DNA from: Streptomyces actinomycinicus
GTDB taxonomy: Bacteria > Actinomycetota > Actinomycetes > Streptomycetales > Streptomycetaceae
DNA: 64,000 nt
Direction: 5' to 3'
Assembly: GCF_016741775.1 (NCBI RefSeq)
Contig: NZ_JAERRK010000003.1
Span: forward strand, 434,001 to 498,000
Shown: positions 11,365-18,471 of the stretch, piece after piece
How the letters are laid out: each line of letters starts with the position of its first letter
Position numbering within the stretch: the stretch's first letter is position 1
Notes under the pieces: model-generated
Database searches by the model: none
What the model saw: only the letters and a program-made list of their open reading frames with translations
What the model was told of the DNA's origin: nothing
Made by a program: the position numbers and the translations under genes

Positions 11365-13737
11365 GTGCAGGACAACGCGACAGAGGTGACCGCGGCCGGT
11401 ATCGCGCGGCTCGCCGGAGTGGGCCGGGCTGCCGTCAGTAACTGGCGCCGCCGGCACGCCGACTTCCCCAAGCCGGTGGGCGGCACCGAGACCAGCCCCT
11501 CCTTCGCGCTCGCAGAGGTCGAGGCCTGGCTGCGCAAGCAGGGAAAGCTCGCCGAAGTGCCGTTGCGCGAACGCGTCTGGCAGCAGCTCGCCGGCCATCC
11601 CGACGGCCCCCTGACGGCCCTGGTGCACACCGGCTGCGTGCTGCTACTGATCCACGAGCGCCCCACCGTCTGGCTCGACGCGAGCGCCGGCTCCGACGCC
11701 CGGCTGGCCGCGATGCTGCCGGAGGCGCTGGAGCAGGTACTGGCACCGCGCTTCGGCGGTGTGAACATTGCGGTCAGCGCTGAGGTTGTGAACACCCCTC
11801 TTGCGCAGCGGAGTGTGAACGCGCCACCGACATCGGCCGCTGTGAACGGCCCATCCTCGCCAGCTGTTGTGAACGGCCCGTCCTCATCGGCTGCTGTGAA
11901 CGCCCCATCCTCGCCGGAGACTGTGAACGTCCCACCCTCGTCGGCTGCTGTGAACTCCTCGCCAGATGTTCACACCGCGTCCGCCGCGCACACCGCGCAC
12001 ACCGCGCACACCGCGCACACCGCGTCCGCCGCGCACACCGCGTCCGCCGCGCACACCGCGCCGGCCTCCCACACCTCCCGCACCGCCCACGCCACGCACA
12101 CCGCCGCAACCCCCGTCCTCCGCACTCCCACTGGCCCCCAGCTCCTCCCGTCCGTCCCCCTCCTGCGTGGTGCCGCCGAGCTGGCCGCCGAGGCAGGGGC
12201 GCGGCAGACCTTCGAGTTCCTGCTCGGCCGGCACCTGGACGCCAACCCGCGCCAGTACACGCTCACCCCGGCCGAACTCGCCGTACTCATGGCCGACCTC
12301 GCCGGCCCCGCCCGCACGGTCCTGGACCCGGCCTGTGGCACCGGCGCCCTGCTGCGCGCCGTGGACACCCGCCCCGACCAGGAGCTGTACGCACAGGACA
12401 GCGCCCCGGACCTGGCCGCGCTCAGCGCGTTGCGGCTCGCCCTGCACAGCCGGGCCACCGTGCGCGGTGCCGCGGGTGACACCCTGCGCGCCGACGCCCA
12501 CCCGGGACTGCGGGCGGACGCGGTCCTGTGCCACCCGCCGTTCAACGAGCGCAACTGGGGCCACGACGAACTCGCCTACGACGCCCGCTGGGAGTACGGC
12601 TTCCCGGCACGCACCGAGTCGGAGCTGGCCTGGGTGCAGCACGCGCTGGCCCGGCTGACCGACGGCGGCACCGCCGTACTGCTCATGCCGCCGGCGGCCG
12701 CCTCCCGTCGTTCCGGGCGCCGGATCCGCGCCGATCTGCTGCGCCGGGGCGCGCTCAGGGCGGTGGTCGCGCTGCCGGTCGGCGCCGCACCGCCGTACAA
12801 CATCCCGCTGCACCTGTGGGTGCTGCGCCGGCCGGACCGTACGCCGGCGGCACCGGAGGTGCTGCTCGTGGACACGGGAAGGTTCGCCACCGAGGGGCGC
12901 GGCGGGCCGGACTGGGCGGCCGTACGGGAGGCCGTACTGGACGCCTGGCGTGCCTTCGGGCGGGCCGGGCGGCTGGACGAGCGGCCGGGGCTCGCCCGTT
13001 CCGTGCCGGTCATCGAACTCCTCGACGACGACGTGGACCTGGCTCCCGCCCGCCACCTGCCGCCGCCGGCGGCGGCAGACGGTGCGGAGCAGCTGACGGC
13101 GGTGCGCGAGCACCTCGGCGCGACCCTGCGCCTGACCGCCGATCTGGCCCCGCCGCCCGCCGGCCCGGCGGCGCCCGCACGCTGGCCGCTCACCACCGTC
13201 GGCGAACTCGCGCGCGGGGGCGCGCTGGTGATGCGCACCGGCGGAAACGGCGGCCACGCGCGTGTGCCCGTGCTCACCGACCACGACGTGCTCGCCGGAA
13301 CGGCACCCTCGGGCACGCTCCCGGAGAGCGACGAGGAAGCCGTGCTGACCGAGCCGGGTGACGTCGTCGTGCCGGTGCTCGGCGGGGGCTCGGTGGCACG
13401 GGTGATCGACGAGGCGACCGCGGGCGCGGCCCTGGGGCGCAACCTCGTGCTGCTGCGCCCCGACCGCACGGCGCTCGACCCCTGGTTCCTCGCCGGCTTC
13501 CTGCGCGGTACCGCCAACAACCGGCAGGCCAGCAGCTACGCCTCCACCGCGACCCGGCTGGACGTGCGCCGGCTGCAGTTGCCCCGGCTGCCGCTGGACG
13601 ACCAGCGGCGCTACGGCGCACGCTTCCGCGCACTCGACGAGTTCGAGCGGGCGCTGCGCCACGCGAGCTGGCTCGGCGAGCAGCTCGTGCGCGGGATGTA
13701 CGACGGTCTCACCGACGGCACGGTGGCCCCCGACTGA
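11365..13737 (+). CDS. HTH + N6-methyltransferase-fold protein with S-subunit-like C-terminus
   Basis: A 790-residue orphan protein resembling a type I HsdM/HsdS fusion. Residues about 5-60 form an AlpA/MerR-like HTH (GIARLAGVGRAAVSNWRRR). Residues about 130-265 are low complexity: nine-residue VN-repeats, then HTA repeats. The methyltransferase core follows from about 285, with SAM motif I DPACGTG. Motif IV reads HPPF instead of the usual N/D-PP-Y/F, so the catalytic Asn/Asp is replaced by His. Residues from about 610 resemble a type I specificity-domain half. No restriction subunit or other defence gene is nearby. GTG start with GAGGGGAGC upstream. Whether it methylates DNA is doubtful; a DNA-binding or regulatory role is possible. 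Confidence 0.8.
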   Translation: MQDNATEVTAAGIARLAGVGRAAVSNWRRRHADFPKPVGGTETSPSFALAEVEAWLRKQGKLAEVPLRERVWQQLAGHPDGPLTALVHTGCVLLLIHERPTVWLDASAGSDARLAAMLPEALEQVLAPRFGGVNIAVSAEVVNTPLAQRSVNAPPTSAAVNGPSSPAVVNGPSSSAAVNAPSSPETVNVPPSSAAVNSSPDVHTASAAHTAHTAHTAHTASAAHTASAAHTAPASHTSRTAHATHTAATPVLRTPTGPQLLPSVPLLRGAAELAAEAGARQTFEFLLGRHLDANPRQYTLTPAELAVLMADLAGPARTVLDPACGTGALLRAVDTRPDQELYAQDSAPDLAALSALRLALHSRATVRGAAGDTLRADAHPGLRADAVLCHPPFNERNWGHDELAYDARWEYGFPARTESELAWVQHALARLTDGGTAVLLMPPAAASRRSGRRIRADLLRRGALRAVVALPVGAAPPYNIPLHLWVLRRPDRTPAAPEVLLVDTGRFATEGRGGPDWAAVREAVLDAWRAFGRAGRLDERPGLARSVPVIELLDDDVDLAPARHLPPPAAADGAEQLTAVREHLGATLRLTADLAPPPAGPAAPARWPLTTVGELARGGALVMRTGGNGGHARVPVLTDHDVLAGTAPSGTLPESDEEAVLTEPGDVVVPVLGGGSVARVIDEATAGAALGRNLVLLRPDRTALDPWFLAGFLRGTANNRQASSYASTATRLDVRRLQLPRLPLDDQRRYGARFRALDEFERALRHASWLGEQLVRGMYDGLTDGTVAPD
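11760..11974 (+). repeat. eight TGTGAAC motifs at exact 27-bp spacing plus one inverted GTTCACA
   Basis: TGTGAAC begins at 11760, 11787, 11814, 11841, 11868, 11895, 11922 and 11949; GTTCACA is at 11968-11974. The repeat is in frame (nine codons). In all eight copies the codon before GTGAAC ends in T (GGT, GTT, AGT, GCT, GTT, GCT, ACT, GCT) although the amino acid varies, which is not expected from codon usage in this genome. This suggests selection, or very recent duplication, acting on the DNA motif itself. Confidence 0.85.
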
Positions 13738-13842
13738 TCCGCACCCCGCCCGCACCCCGCCCGCACCCAGCGCCCACCCCGCCCCGCGCCGCCCGGCACC
13801 GCAGCCCGCTGTCCTGGCGGCCCGCTGTCCCGCCGACCTCCT

Positions 13843-13902
13843 GACCGCCGACTTCCTGACCGTCGACTTCCTGACCGTCGACTTCCTGACCGTCGACTTC
13901 CT
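13843..13902 (+). repeat. 15-bp tandem repeat, four copies
   Basis: Four contiguous units of GACCGYCGACTTCCT in the 382-base gap between the methylase-like gene and the next membrane protein. The rest of the gap holds GC-rich spacer, the palindrome at 13994-14011 and a possible -10 element TATGCT (14025-14030), but no gene. Confidence 0.8.
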
Positions 13903-13993
13903 GAGCCGCCGTCCCGCCGATCAGCCGTCCCCCGATCAACCGGCCCGCGGACCCGTGCGCTGATGTGCGCCGGTCACCGGACAACGGTTCGGT

Positions 13994-14011
13994 ACAACCC
14001 GGACCGGTTGT
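13994..14011. promoter_or_regulatory. operator-like palindrome ACAACC-N6-GGTTGT
   Basis: Perfect 6-bp arms separated by 6 bases, about 15 bases upstream of a TATGCT -10-like element and about 110 bases before the membrane protein/kinase gene pair. Binding protein unknown. Confidence 0.35.
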
Positions 14012-14119
14012 CCCTGCCGGGCCATATGCTCGAAGCGACAATCGCACGACCGGCGTTGTTTGCCCCCGCGGAGGACGCCGGTCGCGCAGGCACGCCCACT
14101 TCAGGCAACAGGAGCAGCC

Positions 14120-14761
14120 ATGCAAGGCCACGGCTACGGTCAGCCGGTGAAGCAGCCGCCGCACACCGGGTGGCTGGTTTTCCTGCGTGTGCTGTTCGTG
14201 GTGCTCGCGATCTTCACCATCGGCCTCCTGACCTCGGCGATGATGCTGCGGCTGGCGGCCGTCACCCGGCGCTCGCTGGACTGGGGGCTGTTCGTGGCGG
14301 TGCTGGCCGCCGACATCCTCAGCATCACCCTGCTGGCGGTCGAGGGCGGCGACGAGGTGCACACCCCCGGCGGCTACACGGGCATGGTGCTGCTGCTCGT
14401 CACGCTCGTGGCGGCGATCGCGTACTACCTCACGGCGGACATACGTCACTTCATGCTGCGGCAGCAGGCGTACGAGGCGCAGCAGCAGGCGTACGCGGTG
14501 CACCGGCACGCGACGGCGTACGGCTACCCGGCGCCCGCGACCCCGTACACCGCGACGACCGTGCCGACCCTGCCGACGCCGGCCGGCCCTGTCGGCCCGC
14601 ACACCCCGCCCCCGATGCCGCACACGCCCGTGCCCCAGCCCCCGCTGACCGCCCCGCCGCCCCAGCGCCCGGCGCCCGCCCGGATCGACCAGGTGCGGGC
14701 CGAGCTGGACGAGCTGAGCGACTACCTGCGCAAGCAGGACGGCCATGAGGGCGGACGGTGA
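14120..14761 (+). CDS. membrane protein coupled to Ser/Thr kinase
   Basis: A 213-residue protein with about three hydrophobic helices (near residues 18-45, 55-75, 90-110), then a long cytosolic tail rich in Gln, Tyr, Ala and Pro, ending in a short charged helix (DQVRAELDELSDYLRKQDG). It matches no family I can name. Its start has GGAG nearby and its stop overlaps the GTG start of the kinase by four bases (GTGA), so the two are translationally coupled. A role as membrane partner or substrate of the kinase, which has no transmembrane segment, is inferred from this coupling only. Confidence 0.85.
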   Translation: MQGHGYGQPVKQPPHTGWLVFLRVLFVVLAIFTIGLLTSAMMLRLAAVTRRSLDWGLFVAVLAADILSITLLAVEGGDEVHTPGGYTGMVLLLVTLVAAIAYYLTADIRHFMLRQQAYEAQQQAYAVHRHATAYGYPAPATPYTATTVPTLPTPAGPVGPHTPPPMPHTPVPQPPLTAPPPQRPAPARIDQVRAELDELSDYLRKQDGHEGGR

Positions 14762-16293
14762 CCGTGGCGGCAGGACGTGTCGTCGCCGACCGTTACGAAC
14801 TGTCCACGCTCATCGGGCAGGGCGGCATGGGCCAGGTCTGGACGGCGTACGACCAGCGGCTGGACCGGCGCGTGGCGGTGAAGCTGCTGCGCCCGGACAA
14901 GGTGGCGGGCCAGGAGGCGGACGAACTGCGCCGCCGGTTCGTGCGCGAGTGCCGGGTGACCGCGCAGGTGGACCACCCGGGCCTGGTCACGGTGCACGAC
15001 GCGGGCAGCGAGGGCGAGGAACTGTTCCTCGTCATGCAGTACGTCGACGGCGCCGACCTCTCCGACCACCTGGCCGAGCACGACCCGTACCCGTGGCAGT
15101 GGACGGTGGCGGTGGCCGCGCAGCTGTGCGCCGTGCTGAGCGCCGTGCACGCCGTGCCGATCGTGCACCGCGACCTGAAGCCGCGCAACGTGATGGTGAA
15201 GCAGGACGGCACGGTCACCGTCCTCGACCTGGGCGTGGCCTCGGTCATGGACACCGACACCACCCGCCTCACCCACACCGGCTCGCCGATAGGCTCGCCC
15301 GCCTACATGGCGCCCGAGCAGGCGATGGGCGGCGCGGTCGGCCCGTACACGGACCTGTACGCGCTGGGCGTGCTGATGCACGAACTGCTCAGCGGCGAGG
15401 TGCCGTTCGCCGGCTCCACGGCCCTCGGGGTGCTGCACCGGCACCTGTACGAGCCCCCGCTGCCGGTGCGCCGGATCCGCCCCGAGGTCCCGGAGGCGCT
15501 GGAGACCCTGGTGCTGCGGCTGCTCGCCAAGGACCCGCAGCACCGGCCGGCGTCCGCGCAGGAGGTGTACGAGGAACTGGCGCTGCTGCTGCCCGCGCGC
15601 GGGACGCCCAGCGGGGCGCCGCTGGATCCCACACGGCCCTTCCTGCGTCCGCACGCCCCCTGGCCGGACCGCGCGCGGACCCCCGCGCCTCAGCCGGCGC
15701 CCGTCGCGCCGGCGCCGCCGGTGGCCGGGAAGCCGGACGTGGCCGCCGCGGTGGACGAGGTCAAACGGCTGCTGGGCGAGGGCCGGATCACGCAGGCCGT
15801 CGACATCCTCGGCGCGATCCTGCCGGCCGCCGCCGAACAGCACGGCGAGCACTCCCCGGTCGTCCGCACGCTGCGCAAGCAGTACGCGGCCACCCTCATG
15901 GACGACGGCCAGTACCGGCGTGCCCTGCCCGAACTGCGCCGGCTCGCCGACGAACGCGCCACCGAGGCCGGCCAGGCCGACCCACAGTCCCTGCGCTACC
16001 GCTACGAGGCCGCGCAGTGCCTGGAACAGCTGGGCGAACCGGCCGCGGCGCTCGCCGAGTACCGCGCGCTGCTGCCGTACTACGAGAACCAGTACGTCTC
16101 GGGGGACCCGCAGCTCGCCCACGAGGTGCGCCGGCGCATCGGCCATCTGCTGCTCGCCCTCGGCGACCGGCCGGCCGCCCACGACATGCTCGCGCGGCTG
16201 GTCATGGACGTGGAGCGGCTGCACGGCCCCGGCCATCCGCTGGCCGTGGAGGTCCGGCGGACCCTGCAGTGGCTGGGACAGGTGCGCGGCTAG
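14758..16293 (+). CDS. eukaryotic-type Ser/Thr protein kinase, soluble, with TPR-like C-terminus
   Basis: 511 residues. The kinase domain covers about 10-270: glycine loop LIGQGGMGQVW, VAVK lysine near residue 41, catalytic HRDLKPRNV near 136, DLG in place of DFG, and GSPAYMAPEQ. After a Pro/Ala-rich linker, residues about 325-505 form helical repeats resembling TPRs (for example DDGQYRRALPELRRLADER), a layout seen in streptomycete kinases that sense or bind protein partners. There is no transmembrane helix or PASTA domain, unlike PknB. It probably acts with the coupled upstream membrane protein. Substrates unknown. Confidence 0.93.
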   Translation: MTVAAGRVVADRYELSTLIGQGGMGQVWTAYDQRLDRRVAVKLLRPDKVAGQEADELRRRFVRECRVTAQVDHPGLVTVHDAGSEGEELFLVMQYVDGADLSDHLAEHDPYPWQWTVAVAAQLCAVLSAVHAVPIVHRDLKPRNVMVKQDGTVTVLDLGVASVMDTDTTRLTHTGSPIGSPAYMAPEQAMGGAVGPYTDLYALGVLMHELLSGEVPFAGSTALGVLHRHLYEPPLPVRRIRPEVPEALETLVLRLLAKDPQHRPASAQEVYEELALLLPARGTPSGAPLDPTRPFLRPHAPWPDRARTPAPQPAPVAPAPPVAGKPDVAAAVDEVKRLLGEGRITQAVDILGAILPAAAEQHGEHSPVVRTLRKQYAATLMDDGQYRRALPELRRLADERATEAGQADPQSLRYRYEAAQCLEQLGEPAAALAEYRALLPYYENQYVSGDPQLAHEVRRRIGHLLLALGDRPAAHDMLARLVMDVERLHGPGHPLAVEVRRTLQWLGQVRG

Positions 16294-16303
16294 ATCCCGC
16301 CGC

Positions 16304-16495
16304 TGAGCGGTGGGCTGATCCCGCCGCTCAGTCCTGGGCTGATCGCGCCGCTCAGTCCTGGGCTGATCGCGCCGCTCAGTCCTGGGCTGATCGCGCCGCT
16401 CAGTCCTGGGCTGATCGCGCCGCTCAGTCGTGGGCTGATCGCACCGTTCGGTCGTGGGCTGATCGCGCTGTTCGGCCGTGGGCTGGTCCCGGTGG
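16304..16495 (+). repeat. 24-bp tandem repeat, eight copies
   Basis: GGGCTGATC (last copy GGGCTGGTC) starts at 16312, 16336, 16360, 16384, 16408, 16432, 16456 and 16480, an exact 24-bp period. Central copies are identical and the outer ones have diverged. It begins immediately after the kinase stop and occupies the first two thirds of the 339-base gap. Confidence 0.9.
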
Positions 16496-16551
16496 CCCCC
16501 GCCGGGGTGGCGACGGTGCCCGAAGGACGCGCGAATCGTTGGTCGAATGGG

Positions 16552-16580
16552 TTGGCCACAGCCTGCCCACTGCCTACCAT
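16552..16580 (+). promoter_or_regulatory. candidate promoter TTGGCC-N17-TACCAT
   Basis: A -35 like element (16552-16557) and a TANNNT -10 element (16575-16580) with 17-bp spacing, about 50 bases upstream of the SurA-like lipoprotein start. A small hairpin TTGTGC-N6-GCACAA lies in the leader near 16598-16615. Confidence 0.5.
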
Positions 16581-16632
16581 CGATCACCGCAAGACCTTGT
16601 GCACCGTCGCACAATCTCCCTTGGAGGTCTCC

Positions 16633-17283
16633 TTGCACCGCCGCCGTCGCACCGCGCTCGTCCTCACCGCCGCGATCGCCGCCGCGGCACCCCTGCTGAC
16701 CGCCTGCGGAAACGATGCGCACCCGGGCGCCGCGGCCGTCGTCGGCGGGCAGCGGATCACCGTCACCCAGCTGGAGGACAGGGTCAACGAGGTCCGCCGG
16801 GCGCAGCGGGCCGCGGTGCCGGACGAGACCCAGTACCAGCAGGTGGTCTCCTCCACCAGCAGCCTCACCCGCGACACCCTGCACAACATGGTCCTGGACC
16901 GGGTGCTGCACCGCGCCGCACGGGACCAGGGCATTTCGGTCACCCGCAACGAGATCCAGCAGATGCGCGAGGGCCTGGAGCAGCAGGCCGGCGGCAGCAA
17001 GGGCCTGCAGACGGCCTGGCTGCAGAAGTACGGCATCGCGCCGGCCCACCTGGACGACAACCTCCGGCTGCAGCTGGAGGCACAGAAGCTCGCCGAGAAG
17101 CTGGGCACCGACACCAGCCAGCCCGCCTTCTGGAAGGCCCTGTCCAAGGCCTCGGAGGAACTCCACGTCGACCTCAACCCGCGCTACGGAGCCTGGGACG
17201 TGCAGAAGAGCAGCCGGGTGGACGCCGGCACACCGTGGGTGCGGGAAGTCACGGCGGCGGGCGGACAGCCGGCGACGGCGTAG
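16633..17283 (+). CDS. SurA N-terminal-like lipoprotein
   Basis: A 216-residue exported lipoprotein. TTG at 16633 is chosen as start because GGAGG lies 5-9 bases upstream and the next codons give a basic HRRRR stretch, hydrophobic segment and lipobox LLTACG. The mature part carries a chaperone-like SurA_N helical domain (GGQRITVTQLEDRVNEVRR; TRDTLHNMVLDRVLHRAA), with no PpiC isomerase domain visible. It likely acts outside the membrane in protein folding or quality control. Position immediately before mazG is conserved in streptomycetes as I recall. Confidence 0.88.
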   Translation: MHRRRRTALVLTAAIAAAAPLLTACGNDAHPGAAAVVGGQRITVTQLEDRVNEVRRAQRAAVPDETQYQQVVSSTSSLTRDTLHNMVLDRVLHRAARDQGISVTRNEIQQMREGLEQQAGGSKGLQTAWLQKYGIAPAHLDDNLRLQLEAQKLAEKLGTDTSQPAFWKALSKASEELHVDLNPRYGAWDVQKSSRVDAGTPWVREVTAAGGQPATA

Positions 17284-17394
17284 CGCGGCCGAGGGCGCGG
17301 GCCGAGAGACGGGGCGCGGGCCGACGGTGCGTGGCGGTGGCGGAACGGTACGGCAACGACCTATCGGTCATACGATCACACGACCACCTCGTCC

Positions 17395-17403
17395 TGTGGA
17401 CAA
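17395..17403 (-). promoter_or_regulatory. consensus DnaA box upstream of mazG
   Basis: TGTGGACAA, the exact inverse complement of TTGTCCACA, ends 39 bases before the preferred mazG start. It could allow DnaA control of mazG. Sequence evidence only. Confidence 0.4.
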
Positions 17404-17442
17404 CGGAATCCGCTCTCTCGCGCCGTGGGTTACGTTCGGATC

Positions 17443-18450
17443 GTGAACGAAACCAGTCCCGAGTCCCGTCCCGGAACCGGCCCCGAGGCCGGTGCCGCGC
17501 CCGGCCGCATCGTCCTGCTCACCACCAGCCACCGCGTCGCCCCCGGCCTGCTCTCCTGGCCCGCCTGGCAGGCCCTGCGTGCCGCCGACGCCGTGCTGTG
17601 CGCGGACGGCGCGCATCCGCAGCTGCCCTATCTGCGGGAGGCCGGCATAACGGTGGCGGAGGCGTCCCCCACCGCGCAGGACCTGGTCGACGCCTGCGCC
17701 GGCGGACGGACGGTGGTGGTCGTCGCCACCGGTGAGGGCGAGCCCGCCCTCACCGACGGCCTGGCCCGGCTGGCCGGCTCCGGCCGGGTGGCCATGCCCG
17801 AACTGGAACTGCTGCCCGCCTCCTACGACCTGCCCGGGGCCCGCCTGCTGGACCTGGTGCAGGTCATGGACCGCATCCGCGCCGAGTGCCCGTGGTCCTC
17901 CCGGCAGACCCACGAGGGTCTCGCGAAGTACGGCATCGAGGAGGCCTACGAACTGGTCGAGGCGATCGAGGCCGGCGACCGCACGGAACTGCGCGAGGAA
18001 CTGGGCGACGTCCTCCTCCAGGTCGTGTTCCACTCCCGGATCGCCGAGGAGGACCCGGAGGAGCCGTTCTCCGTCGACGACGTGGCCGGCGGCATCGTCG
18101 CCAAGCTCATCCACCGGCACCCGCACGTCTTCGGCGACGAGCGGGCCGAGACCCCGGAGGACGTCAAGGAGCACTGGCTGCGCACCAAGGCTGAGGAGAA
18201 GCGGCGCACGTCGGTCACGGAGGGCGTCCCGCTCGGCCAGCCCGGCCTGGCCCTCGCCGCCAAGCTCGCCTCCCGCACCCGCACGGCCGGTCTGGACGTA
18301 CCCCTGCCGCAGGGCGAGGGCATCGGGTACGAGCTGCTGGCGCTGGCGGCCCGCGCCGAGGCGGACGGCGTCGACCCGGAGGCGGCGCTGCGCGCAGCGG
18401 CCCGGGTGTACCGGGACGCGATACGGGCTGCTGAGGGCCTGTCCGCTTAG
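17443..18450 (+). CDS. mazG: nucleoside triphosphate pyrophosphohydrolase MazG
   Basis: A 335-residue house-cleaning enzyme hydrolysing (d)NTPs to monophosphates and pyrophosphate. The N-terminal ~125 residues resemble an inactive methylase-like extension seen in actinobacterial MazG (VLLTTSHRVAPGLL). One MazG domain follows: LLDLVQVMDRIRAECPW, then the metal-binding EExxE/ExxD set in GIEEAYELVEAIEAGDRTELREELGDVLLQVVFH. GTG at 17443 is preferred over the GTG at 17425: TACGTT (17431-17436) is a good -10 element six bases before it, implying a leaderless transcript. A consensus DnaA box precedes it. Confidence 0.93.
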   Translation: MNETSPESRPGTGPEAGAAPGRIVLLTTSHRVAPGLLSWPAWQALRAADAVLCADGAHPQLPYLREAGITVAEASPTAQDLVDACAGGRTVVVVATGEGEPALTDGLARLAGSGRVAMPELELLPASYDLPGARLLDLVQVMDRIRAECPWSSRQTHEGLAKYGIEEAYELVEAIEAGDRTELREELGDVLLQVVFHSRIAEEDPEEPFSVDDVAGGIVAKLIHRHPHVFGDERAETPEDVKEHWLRTKAEEKRRTSVTEGVPLGQPGLALAAKLASRTRTAGLDVPLPQGEGIGYELLALAARAEADGVDPEAALRAAARVYRDAIRAAEGLSA

Positions 18451-18471
18451 TACCGTTGCCCCGACGGGCGG

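Noticed and set aside
11990-12060. Short regular repeats read as a possible CRISPR array
   Set aside because: 9-bp contiguous HTA-coding units with no spacers; a protein low-complexity repeat.
11365-13737. Complete restriction-modification or BREX/Pgl system
   Set aside because: Only a methylase-like protein is present; no nuclease, kinase or phosphatase partner nearby, and motif IV is altered.
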